Assembly (NCBI RefSeq): GCF_021018805.1
Contig: NC_086259.1
Span: 8,634,501-8,698,500, forward strand
Direction of reading: 5' to 3'
Origin: Prinia subflava
Lineage: Eukaryota > Chordata > Aves > Passeriformes > Cisticolidae
DNA length: 64,000 nucleotides
Numbering within the stretch: the first letter of the stretch is position 1; each line of letters begins with the position of its first letter. The position numbers and the translations under genes are program-made. This document shows, piece after piece, positions 1 to 12,600 of the stretch. The notes under the pieces are model-generated. The model did no database searches, was not told where the DNA came from, and saw only the letters and a list, made by a program, of their open reading frames with translations.

Positions 1-2625
1 GCAGAAAACTCTTGCACACATGAAACAAAGAACAAAAGATTGACCATACTACCTCTACCACTTGGAATACGACAGTGCAGTTGTTTGAACAGAAAACTAA
101 TACTTGGCATTTCCTGGAACTACCCCCAGGAGGAACTTCCAATTTCTAGAAAACAAAGATAAGCAATAGTCAGCAGCACTTATTAGTGTAGCTCCCAAAT
201 GTTAATAAACATACACTCGTCTTTAACAGAAAAGATGTCAAACTTGCATGTTTGGCTAGTATTAAACGAAAACCTTTGATAGAGACAATCAGCCTGCTGC
301 TTCACTAGTTGAGGAAAAGTAGAAATAATTACTTCTGCATTTCTAGGCATGCTTACTACTAGGTAAATCCCACAGCTTTTTAACCCTCACTTAATCAAGC
401 CAGCTCTATAAAACCTGCCCTGTCTACTTTGCTCACCAATTAGGCACCAATATCAAGGTCATTTACTTTATAGCTGAAGCTCAGCTGCTTCTGCCGTGGA
501 TGAAGGACACGCCGTGTGTGGGCTCACACAGCTGCATTATTCTGTTCTGTTAAAGCATCAAGTGACTGAGGCCACCTTAGCCCAGCAGCCTCTCTTGCCA
601 CTCCTGCCACACAAGAGCCTTCCTGTAGGGCAAGAGGCAAGAGTTCCAACAGCCAGTGCCCTCAGTTATAGCCTGAAGGAGGCTCAGATCACACAGGGAA
701 AGGCAGCATAGCAGTCAAAACCATGACATCTCCAATCTGGTACTACATCCATCCCCTCCAACACTCATGGGACCTCCACTTGCTTACTTCAAAATGGTAG
801 AGTTAAGTTAAATGTTAGTTTGGATCTTTTCCTGAAAGATAAATGAAAAATATTTTTTTAAAGTTCAAGATTCTTCTCATAAAATCAGTTCTCATTTTAG
901 GAGCCTGGATTTATAGAGGATGATATGATTTCGGTTTGGTTGGTTTTTTTTAAATTCAGACTTTGCTCTTTACCCACTTATCACATGCCCATGATCTGAA
1001 ATGCTGTGGACAGAAATACTTCACAAATTTCTTTTTACTAATTAGCAAGAAGAAAATGCTGCAAAGAAAGTTCTACCTTGAAACACTTTTTTTTTAAAAC
1101 TAAGAAAAAAGTATATGGACAGACAGCAGTAAGAATAAAGCTGATCTTAAAGAAATATTCTAAAACTTCTAGAGTCCTGAAAACATAAAACAATCAGAGA
1201 TCATAGAATACCAGAAGTACAGATAAAAACCAGTGTAAAATCTTAAGCAAAGAGGATGAAGAAAGATAAAAGATCAAAAACTAAGTTGAGCTCAAAGCAG
1301 ACACCCAGCATAAAGAATAAAAATTTTAGAGTTTGTGTAAGAGTTAGTAAATGTTCTTCTGAAGAAGCATTTTGGAACTTTAAGGAAGGTTTGTTCATTT
1401 AGTAGGTCTTTTATATGTTACTCTATTATTAAGGATTATCAAATGAATTACAGCAAAAACTATCTTCCTCTAAGTTGAAAAGTTCATCTCCCATAGCATG
1501 TCCTTTAAAATTAAACAACTTCAAGTCCTTTTGTGAAAGTTGAAAAAGATAACCATGAAAATACTGTATAGCCTCTATTACATAAAAAATTAACAGGATA
1601 TGTTTATATCTACTTTCTGTCTAACCAAGTTAAGAGACACTGTAGGACCTGGACTAACTCAGCATTGAAATTTTATTGAAAAAACACTGATAAAAGTTAA
1701 AGAAACTAAGAAACTCTCACAGTAGAAACTAGTTTCATACAATAAAAACAACTTGTGTTTAACTTCAAATGCTCTCCCTTGATCTTTGCATTAGAAACAT
1801 CACACCAGATTTAGGTGCTAATGTTGTATTGCCTATCACTTTACTTAGTAAGCTGCAGAACACAAATAGAGGATCTTAAATGTGAAACACAGCCCTGAGA
1901 TTTTGGTAACAGTAACACTGCTGAACTTCAGGCAGTTTTTCTGAGAGATGTTAAAGAAAAAGGAAGCTTTGCTTGCCACCAAGTTGCACAGTTTCTTGGG
2001 ATAACTACAAACACACGCCCCTCCCAAAACAAAACAAAGAAACAAACACCATCCAGAACATTCAAAACTCTAAGAAGATGGAAAAGGATGAAAAAACTCC
2101 AGATCAGCCAACATTGCACATGTAGGACAAAATCCTTCAGTCAGATTTACAAACAAGGGCAAGAGCAGGAGAGTACTGGCTGCTAGAAGGGTACTTCACA
2201 AAGCTCATATGCCTCTTCCTTGCAGGGCCCCTCCAAAAAGGTATCTGGTATGGCCTACAAATCAATTTATAGAAATACCTGAGCCTGTACTGTTATTGGG
2301 TGAATTGGAAAAGGAATAAGGCTATAAGGCCATATCTCTGCCTTTATCTTATGTGTTCAGCCTGGGGAAGAAGGGGCTTATTTGTTTGGAAGGGTTTCAT
2401 GAATGTTTGAATACTTGCCAAAGCAAAAGTCACTACTGAAAATACCTCATTTGAAAAGGCAGTAGCAGCTGTGTGTTCTACACAGCAGTGAAAGCTGATG
2501 ATATTTTAAATGTAAACCATAATCCCCACAAGTAACAGAGCTCTCTAAGTTAAAAAGCTTCAGCACTTGTCTCAGCTAGAAGTGTGTGTACAACTGGTGA
2601 CTGTGGCTGCTGTGGTGAACACGTG

Positions 2626-2640
2626 CACACACACACACAC
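2626..2640. repeat. Short (CA)n microsatellite
   Basis: Seven and a half CA repeats are visible, preceded by cgtg. Confidence 0.9.
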
Positions 2641-3707
2641 TTTGGGATGGTGGGGGAAAAAGAGCTAATAATTGGGTCCTACTGATTCAGTGTATGAACT
2701 TTTCCAACCTTGAGCAAGATCTCCACAGGAGATACTCACCACAGAGCCAGATCTGTGGACTTCTGCACCACAAAAGTAGTGGTTCTTTGCTGCTTAACAG
2801 AACTCAGAGAGATTAAAACAAAATGCTTCCTCTCTAAATGGTCCTTTTAATAAATCAAGGATCTTGAATGTGACAATAGACAGTGAAAGCATTTATTTCC
2901 TCTTTTTATTTCTTTTTGGTAAATTAATAGAACTATTTTAATATTAAAAAACTGTTCTACTTGTGAAAGCAATGAGTATTCATGCTGTAGACAGCAACTT
3001 CTGAGAAAATAACACATAGAATTAGCGAGCAAGCTATCAGTTGAATATACTCTGTCCTTATAAAAGAACACCAAGGAGATTGTCTTATTTTCTCCTCATA
3101 CTCACTTGCCAGTGCAGCATGTAAAATCCTTCTCTTTTCAATAGGGTCAAGAAATGTCCCCTTGAATTTAGTAACGAATGCAGTGTACCAGATTTCACAA
3201 GAGAATTTACATGGTGTATACAGCAGCAGAAGATGCCCTGCAACCCAACTCTTCTTCCAGCAGGGACATCCACTGGGAACACTCCAATGTCTTGGGAGAA
3301 GGAACCTAAGGCAGAGGCAGCCTGACCAGAGGGATTCAAAATCTTTGCCTCCCTCAGCATGAGCGTGCATCTCCAGAAGTGCTGAACCACTCTGCCGGTC
3401 AGAAAGGTAGGCTGATCTTTATGATTTGGTAAAGCAACCTTCTTGTTCCCCCAAACTCATGTGTTTGGTTTTTTCACCCTTTAAAGCAAATGTTGTTAGA
3501 AAAATTCAGTAGCCAAGCCTGTAATTTAAGTTACCATTCTAAGAGCCTGCATTCCACAACACAACTGCTACACTTCAAAGATTTTACTGGGAGTAGTCTA
3601 CCTCCTACAGCTTTTTCTAAGAGCAGGGGGTTTTCTCAGTGAGTGGAGAGGATGTGAATACTTCTTGGTAACATCATGAAATCTTTCTGTCAGGGAGCTC
3701 CAGCATT

Positions 3708-3722
3708 AAAAAAAAAAAAAAA
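3708..3722. repeat. Poly-A run of 15
   Basis: Fifteen consecutive A residues; no retrocopy sequence is recognisable upstream. Confidence 0.9.
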
Positions 3723-6700
3723 TTATGAAAAGCTTGAGAAGGAATAAAAGAGATTAACAAAAGCATACTTCACTTTAGTATACTTCAACTTGTTGCTTTG
3801 TAGGAAAGGATAAAGGAAGTGCTGAAGGCAAAGTAATCAACAAAAGCAAAACACAAAATTTATATCTTCACAGAAAAATTAGAAACTAAGTTTCTGGACT
3901 TGTACTGTTTACCTGACATGGCTGGAACTGGAAGAAGGCAAAGAAATCCACAGTCATGAAGCACCCTTGGGGCACAACTGGCAATGGAACTTTGATCCCC
4001 TTTTACCTTGACAGAGTCAACATCTAAAATTAAAAAAAAAAAAGAAAAAAAATCAAAAGTGCTATAATTATCCAAATCTTCCCATCCAAGGTTGCCCTTC
4101 TGCCTAGTTTAAAACACAAAATACTTTTTTTAGAGTCTACTTGTTTTCAGGCAACACAAGTTCTGTGTATTTCGAAAGAAAACCTGAAAAAACAATGCTT
4201 TTCTTTTCTTTTATAAAAAAAGTTTCATTGCTCCATCTCACTATACAGGAGTTTATACTATACTTGTCAATCTTAACTCTTCCAATAAATGTGGCATCAT
4301 CAAAAAGAGTGAAATATTAATTTAAAGGTTTTTTTGACAAATGAAAAGAACAGCTCTCTAACTTTTATGGCTACACCAAATACATCACCTACATTTATAC
4401 TTATTTTGTGTGTATTACTTAAAAAAATAAACTGGAGAGGATCTTTACAAGGAGAAAGATAATTACATTTCTCTTAAAAGTTCACACTAAAAACAGAGAT
4501 AAGTTTATGGAGGTGAAGAATTACATGGAACCCATAGCAGCAGCAGGGTTTACCATCTACTAAATTAGGCTGAATTTAATTCAGGCACTATGATAATAAG
4601 ACAATCTACCTGCTCAGCTACCATGAGAATGATACTAATGGAATTACCTAGACAATCTGGACACATAAAACGTATTTTAGTGGCTGTTTCTCAGTGAGGT
4701 CACCCAGTACTAAAGCCTGATGAACTAATTTTGCTAAGAGATTTCAGCGCTCCAGTTTACAGAAGATTGTGTCACATGAGGAAAATCTCCTGGGAAACTT
4801 GGCCCTAGGAAAGGGAATGTCAGTAAGGGAATATTGCTAAAGCTGTGCAACTGGAAGGTCAGGGCACCACGCTGCCAACATAAACAGTTAGTGAAGCAAA
4901 CATACTGCAAACCATATTAAAAGACCTAAAAATTGCATCATGATGGCCAGTAGATAGTTTATGTTAACTCTCAAATAAAGGCAGGGTAACGTGCTACCAC
5001 AGCCCTCCTCAGGAGTTGTAGATATCCAGATGGCACTGGCGTTAAGCTCTGCAAATGGGATGGTCTGAAGGTTTTTCAGAATGGCTCCAGCAAGTCAATA
5101 TGCAAAACAAAAAAAGGAAGGAAGCAAGCAAGATAATGCAAAAACCCCACCAGTTTGCTTTAGTTGTTAGAGGACATTTTTAAAAGTCACAGGGAAAAAA
5201 ATTAGAAAAGCTGTAGGAAATAACTTTTAAAAAAGGTCTGACAGAATCAGGGGACGCCTGCAACTAATGAGAAAATGCAGGCAAGCTAGAGGAAGATCAG
5301 GTCAGAAATGCCAGATATGATGGAAGAACTGTATGATGTGACAGTGGAGGCCCTGGAGACAACAGACAAAGACAGAAAAAGGAGAGAAAGAGACAGTGCT
5401 CAAGAGATGGTGCCGAGAGACAGAAAAGAGCAGGTTTTCTAGCAGAGAGAGGGAGGGGAAAAAATCGGAGGACCCAGGGAGAGCCAAGATATAAGAACCC
5501 AAAACTGTTTGCCAAGCCTATTTACACTGATTTAGTCATGCAGAGTTGACAGATCTCAAACTAGGAGCATAGTGGGGAGGGAACAGTGAGGATAAGAATG
5601 GGCAAGAAGGTAGATTGGAGATTGCTTAAGTTTTTGAAAGAGCTTTTGCTAAAGCAGTTTAAAAGAAAGGTGGTCCACCATATGCAGCAGAGATCTTGTG
5701 AAGGATGAAAGGAAGAAAGAGCGAAGCTACAGATCATGCTGATGCCAAACAGACAATGAACATTGAGAAAGCAGCCTCGGAAAAACTAGAGAAAACACTA
5801 AATCCAAAAGAGAGGCATAAGAAAGGCCACCCAAGCACATAAGGAATCAAAGTACTAAAGAACAGCAGATTAGAGGACAGAAAAGAACTGTAGATCAGTG
5901 GCCAGACGCAGAGAAATCTCATTTTATAATCTGTGTAGCCTGAAGGGCAAACAGGCAATACAGAGTCACAAAAAAAAAAGTATAGTTACAATACTGCACA
6001 AGAAAGAATCAAAGTACCATTAAGAATGTCCATGAACAGGCATGCTGCAAGTTCCAACTGAAATTAATTAAAAAGTTATTTTAAAAAGGAGTCAGGGATA
6101 TCATAAGGAAAAAGAAAGCAATATTTAGTTCACTCTCCACATACAAAATTATTTTTAATGGGGAAGCATCATGCTTTCAGCTTGTCTTTTGGACTTCAAA
6201 CACTCTTGATTTTCTTCACAGACAGTACAGCATGTCAGCAGAAGTCATACAGCTACTCCAAATTTAAACAGCACTAAAACTTGCAATAGAATAACAGATA
6301 GACTGCATTGCATTATATTTCACTACACTTTGGAACCAAAGGAACCCAGTTGTTTAATGAACACTGGGCAAAATATAAGAACAATCCAACCAACCTCCCT
6401 CCCCTAAATCCACAAAGAAACAAACCAATCACAAAATAAAAAAATCCAATCCCAAAATTGCCCATGTTCAGATCTTACTGTGCAGATCCCAGCTTTAGAG
6501 AGAAGGAAGGGTCGTTCAGCACAGGGTCAGGAAGTCCCACAATTAAACAGGGAAAATTACATACTTTTGCTTCAGAGAAGTTCGCATTTGCAGCAAACCA
6601 GAAAAATACAATCATTTCTCATAAACCAAAATGAATCTCAAAAATTAAACAGAACTATATTAAAGTATGAAAATAACCAGGACCACTTAAAAAAAATAAA

Positions 6701-9148
6701 AGGTTAAGGGAACAGCTGTCATATGAAGCTCATTAGATGAGTCTTGAAGGAGAGGATTAGGAATCTAAGGAGTACACACTGCTGGTTTTATTGAGAAATG
6801 TTACCTCCTTGTACATAACAAAAGCATTGTTAGTGTGTTCCTACAAGAAGGGGAAAAAAATCAAAAGACTCAAGACAGAAGGAGGGCCACTTTTGAGCAA
6901 CAAGTGTTTACAGGATTTAGGCAGCAACCACAAAGGAGTACTTTTGATAGAACTCAAAAGCCTCAAAGAGCAGCAATTCTCCCACCCTTGCTGTTACATG
7001 GAGCATCACTAACTGTCCATTATCAGAAAGAAAGCCTCAGCGTGAAAAAGGTCCTTGTATCAGGCCTCTCCTGAATCATGATGCTTATGCCCCCAAATAA
7101 TGTGAAATATTGACTCAATTGTAATTTAAAAATAAGTAACTTAAATGACAAACATATGCGCATACAGAAAAGGATTTAAAAAGCAGATGCTGGTGACAGC
7201 TACAGATCTGTGCTGCTAAAGCTCATAGCTGTAACACTTTGTATGTGAGACAATGGATCTTGTGAAGGGAGCAGGGAAAAGCAGCTGAAGGTCTGGATTC
7301 TGGCATGCATACAAGCTGAGCGAAGGAACACAGCTCCACTTCTCACCCAGTCCTACACTGGTGAAGGCTTCACCCAGACAGAGACCAGGAGAGTTTTGTA
7401 ATGGCTGTTTAGCAACATGTGTAGTGCATTAGTGCATTTTTTAAAAAGCAAACTAATCATCCATTGGACTGCTGGTTTTATAAATAATTTATCAAATTTC
7501 TTAGTCTTCTTTTTATACACTATAACACACTAACCAAAAGCTAATTCCACCTCAGACATGTTTCTATAAAACTCGTTTCCACAAAGTCCCTAATGCAGAC
7601 ACCAAGAGCTGTGTGTGCACCACCAAATGTAGATGAGTTCATATACTTTATGTAGTTTATGTAGATCAGATCACCTGTCTCATATGTTCAGGTGCCTCAA
7701 GAGTGACAAAAGACTTGCTACTTCAATCAACCCAGTGTAACTGCAGGCTACCACCAAAGGGATGGTTCTACTCCCACATTTTCCTCCCACAGGCAGCAGT
7801 AGATTTCCAGCCTCTCCCTCACATGGGATGTGGACAGCAGTCATCATGACTCATTTCAGTTCCCTTGCATGACAGAAGACTCTGCTTTGTTTAATTCTGA
7901 GGAGGACAGCTTTCCATCCGACCAGCTTGCTGAACCAATCTCTCTCCGTGCTGCTGCCACACCGTCAGTGGAGTTTATGCAAAGGGACAGGCAAGGCAAA
8001 CAAGCAGAATGGTAGCAGAAACAAGCAGTGCAGCCCTTTTCACCAGGAGCCAGCAGTTACTCCAAGCAAGGTGAAATAATAAATTACTCTGAAATACAGG
8101 TGCAAACCTCTGTCCAAAAGTTCGTGCCAGGATCTGCACAATGAGTCACTGCTCAGTGCAGTACTAACACACTTTACTTGGAGTCTCCCACGGCAACTTC
8201 TTTCCTTACTTATTTTCTTGAGTAACAATTCACAGTTTCCAAATCCTGGTTTCACTTTACAGTGTGTAGTTAATAGCAGCATCAAATAAAAACTATCATT
8301 GACATGACATCTGCAAAACAATTTCAAAAAGAGTGCTTTCAGTTTGCATTTATTTGTCTACCTCTGTCCAATTTCCACTCTGAAGCAAACACTTATGTGT
8401 GCTGCATGAATTATCTGGCACTGGCTATTGAGGCTTGCTTTTATTCCCTAGTTTAAAGAGAATAAACAACTATTTACAACTGTGGAGAATTTCTGTGCTA
8501 TCTTATGAACAGAATGTACAACCCAGACCAAGAGTTCCTATCACTGTTGTCACATGAAGTGAGAAAACTCATCTTTGCCCTATAATATGGAACTAGGAGC
8601 CACGTAAGAGCATGGTAAGTGCTGTGAAGGCCTGTCCACAGACCAACAGAATTACCTGTGCAGACTCACCTGTCCAGAATTACCTCAGAGATGCAGAGAA
8701 CCACCAATGACAAAATACAAGCCACCCATAAACCAGAATCCAAGCCTCTGCAAAGAGCAGGACCAGCATGCAAGAGACACAGCTAAAAGATCTAGCTGTC
8801 CCTCACAGAAAAAGAACCTCTTTGTGCACTGAAAATTCACACTACAAGCCTATGCACATCCTCAGTCGGTCTGCATTGCCACTTTCACACATTTTCACAT
8901 ATTTGGGTTGAAAAAAATGCAGTCTCTTTGGAAAGGCTGTTTTGAGTCACTGCAAACATCTGCTGCATATATTACTCCCTGTAGGAATAAGCCTCCTACA
9001 GGAACCTAAAATCACTGGATGAGCCAGAATAGCTGCAGTACAAAACACATGCAGAGGACCATCCCCTTGCCTCTTTGCTACTTTGGGGCAGTGGGGCTCA
9101 CATGGAACCACCCTGAGTGGTGGTGTGTGCTTTTCTTCATGTATCTTT

Positions 9149-9691
9149 TGTAGTCCCTTAAAATGGTTTGTCCTGTACCTCCCCCTCTTTCCTATACTGT
9201 TCGGTTCTACCCGGATTGTATCCATTTACTTGGTAGTCAATCCTTCCCTAACCCTGCCCTTTCCTCCAGGCTGTTCCCCATCAATCTCCTAATCCCCGAT
9301 GTCCTATTAGTTGTTCAGGTTGCTCCCCTCCCTTTATGTTTCCTTATTGGTTTCTGTATTGTAATCCCTGCCTTGTACCCCTCTCCCTATTGGATCCCTA
9401 CCCTGAACTCCGCCCCTTAAAGCCTCCTGCCTTGCTTTGCTCAAGGTCTTTGCCTCTGTGATTGCTGTAGGTTCAGTTTGTTTTGTGTTTCTGTTAATAA
9501 AATCGATCCTCAGAGTGGCAAGCGGAGCCTGTCCCGTTCTTTATACCCCGACTGCCTGGTGAGCGCTGAGGACCCTCAGGAGCCCGGGGAAGTGTCCCAG
9601 CCCCCGTGCTCGTGGTGCTTGCACCATCCCAGGAATGTGCACTGCGACACTGTGACTCATCAGGGCAAGGATCTGTTGGGTAATTAACACA
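9149..9691 (+). mobile_element. Solo LTR-like element of an endogenous retrovirus
   Basis: About 540 bases have LTR architecture on the plus strand. There is a candidate TGT start (9149), an inverted CCAAT box ctattgg (9388-9394), a GC box ccgcccc (9410-9416) directly followed by a TTAAAG TATA-like element (9418-9423), an AATAAA signal (9496-9501) 78 bases later, and a GC-richer U5-like segment ending ...aattaaca or ...acaca near 9689-9691. No gag, pol or env coding sequence flanks it, so it is probably a solo LTR. The boundaries are uncertain: I found no convincing target-site duplication. The 5-mer tactt at 9079-9083 and 9698-9702 would imply ends lacking the usual TG...CA. The family cannot be named from sequence alone. 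Confidence 0.6.
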
Positions 9692-12600
9692 GTTAATTAC
9701 TTACCAAGGGTGAAATCACTGGTGTTCTCTTCTCCTACACTGGTTCGTGCCTCTCCTAAGCCAAGAACCCCCAGCACCATCTTCCAGACCTCTCCTCTGC
9801 ATTTGTGCTGTCCTGAATTCCCAGAGAACAATCTTTCTCTTTCATACAGTTGACATTTACAGGCCTCTTCTCTAGTACTGGAGTATTTGATGCCAGAACT
9901 TCTCTTGTAAGGTGCTTCTCTACATAACAACTGTCCAAAGGTGAAAATAGAAGCTGCATTTTTTTTAATATTAAAACTACTTAATGGTCCTTGATATATG
10001 GAGCAACACACAGGTGAGGTGAGTGTGGTCTCCTCAGGCAGAGCTCTGGACAAAGTTGCCTGATCCTAACCTGGAATTCCCAACCTGATGGCCTGCCATG
10101 TCTGCCATGCCCCAGCACCCGGGGAGCAGGATGTGGCTCCTGGCACTACTTCTCTTATTCACACCCAGGTAAATCAAAATGAACTTTAAGTACCTTACAT
10201 TTACTCCTCATCCTTGGGGCCATCTAGTACTGTGTCCATCTTACACATAACTTTTTATTCACAAGCCTCAAATACCCTTGGCCTTGCACTAACTTTTTTC
10301 CAGTGTTACAGTCTGAAAACTCCTTTATTTCAGTGGCATAGTCCTCTGCTGTCACCATAGGAAAGTGATACAAACAGTTTGAAAATGGATCATTAATAGC
10401 CCCTAATACAAACAACACTTTTCATCTCCTGGAAAATATTACTTGGTGTATTTGGGGATGCCAACAAATTTTGGGATTCCTAAGACTGTATTTTAAGCTT
10501 TTCCCAAAGCTGTAGGCTTCAGGAGAGAGGGCACAGTGAACCTCCCTGTTCTCCATTGTGCAGGCTGCACTGCCTGCTCTGCCTTGTTATTGCAAGGCTC
10601 CTTCTGTTCCTATGGATGTCTGTAATTCTGTTCTCCATTAGTTCACCACTGCCATACCTTCCAGTGTAATCAGCATCACTCCAGCCTCCACTTTCTTTCT
10701 TGGATTTCTCAGTTCCATTAATCTGAAAACAGATGAGAAAGAGAGTTAATACTGACACTGGGAGCATCATATTAAAGATATCTTTGGTCTCCATTTGCTT
10801 ATTGAAGCAAGTGACAGCTTGCTTAGACCTTACTGGTCACCTTTTCACATCATCTTTTAATGATCCAGTGCCAAATCTGTTTTACTTGACAATTTTATTT
10901 GTCCTGAGATCCTGATCAGTCAGCAGGCAAAACAGACCAGCAATATTACCCCTGGTGTGCTGTGGGAGTACAGGCATAAGTAATGTTATAGAAACCTGTG
11001 CAGATGTGGCAGTGGTGGTTCAGCCCCAACACTTGTCTCTCTTCCCTGTGTGGAAGAAATTTGTAATAAAAGAATAAAATATATGGACATTAAAAAATTG
11101 TCTTGAATTTGACTTGTTTTGGATAAAATCATTGAGACCTTAGGCTGGAGTCCCAGCAGTGTGCACACCAGCCCTCTGAGCTGAGGTGGCTCTGTAAGAA
11201 GCAGGTTGTTCCCCATTCTCCTTCTAGGCCATTAGCTATTCCTTTGATTAGTTTGCCTTCATCCCTGGGGGCCCTTCCCTGCACATAATGTGCCATACGT
11301 TGTGTTACTCTTAGCTCAGTTTTCAGAGCACTGTAGAACACATTTTTCACTCTGGGCTGGTCCAATATGAACTCATTTACTTCAGATCTCTTTTTCTTCC
11401 CCTGATTATGGAATAGGAAATATCACAAGTAACCTAATATTTTTTGGCTTCATCAAAATCTTCAAAAGCTGTGGAAAATCCTAATATCATGGAGATGGCT
11501 GAGAATTACAGCCACAGAACCCACAGAAATCAAATGTATGATTACATCCTTTGCAGTTCTGGGCTCCAAATTAGCCCGTCAGGTTTGCATGTAGTGTTTC
11601 TGCTGACTTCTGTGGGAATTGCACATATGAAACTAACAGAATAATCAGGCCCTGAAAATTTGAGCTTGTGTCCCCAAGCATAGCTGCTACATTTTTAACT
11701 GATTCAGTGTGAGCTGCATCTGTGACCCCACAGCAACAGCAACAGCTGGGAATATGTGCTGGCACCCAGAAAGCAAGTGCTGCCTTTCCACATGGGATAT
11801 ACTGCACTCTCCAACCTGCCCTGCTTGTATTTAAAACACAAACTTAGCTGTAATATAAAGGAAATCTTTCTGTTACCATGACATTGAGCAAGAAAATAAA
11901 TATTACGCTCCTCAGAAAATGAAAAGGAAGGTATCAGAGCCTTTTAGCAAGTCTAATGGCAGAAGGCAGAGCCATCACGGCACAGTATAGAACACAAATG
12001 AAAATGATGATTTTGATAGTTTGAAATAAGAGGAAAAGAATTAAATCATCTGCATACAGAAAATGACACACTTCTGATACTCTTTGTTCCACCCAAGTGT
12101 TAGAAAAGCGGTATTTTATTTGCATTGTAATCCTAATGTTTTTGAAAAGCTGCTTCTTTTTTTCCCGAATTCCCCAGCGAAAGGATAGGATTAGATGTAA
12201 AACTCACCAGGTACTTCCTAGAAGATTAAGGAATTAGATTATTTAAATCAAACAAAAACAACCCCAAACAAAACCAGAAACAAATGTAAAACGCCAGGAG
12301 TTTTTGCTATTATCTGTAATATATTGCATTATATATAGAATATATATATAAAGAAGCATGTATTCAAGTGTTTTATACCTGATACTGAGGGTCAGCATGC
12401 CAGTTCTTCAAATTCAGGCTGACTAGCCACTTAGGAAAGCAAAAGGTTATGTAGATTACCACATCTGAAAATGAAGGGTGTATAAGCAGTTGGCATTGCA
12501 CAAGCACACAGAAACTGGCAAGAAGAAAATACAACAGATCCTCAAAAGAAAAACCAAATAATTACCGAATTTCAGATATACACTTTAAATCAAGTTTCCA

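Larger units (their letters stand above)
1..9148. other. Gene-free AT-rich DNA left of the LTR
   Basis: I find no exon or gene that I recognise here. The plus strand is A-rich over long stretches. A purine-rich segment lies near 5250-5950. Short open frames (for example 2957-3370 minus, 6480-6707 plus, 7830-8015 plus) show no known domain. The CA and poly-A repeats are listed separately. Confidence 0.6.

Noticed and set aside
2957..3390. Minus-strand frames with an exon-like look (LDPIEKRRILHAALAS next to a gtgagt donor-like site)
   Set aside because: The donor-like site is good, but no known protein is recognised and no upstream acceptor or partner exon was found. Chance is the simpler explanation.
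9079..9702. tactt as a target-site duplication around the LTR (9079-9083 and 9698-9702)
   Set aside because: It would give element ends without TG...CA, and a 5-base match within a few tens of bases is easily found by chance.
11934..12125. Minus-strand peptide containing YADDLILF, resembling the reverse-transcriptase catalytic box
   Set aside because: The frame is only 63 codons, and none of the other reverse-transcriptase motifs (for example the QGSPLSP-like block) is seen nearby. It is most likely chance in AT-rich DNA.
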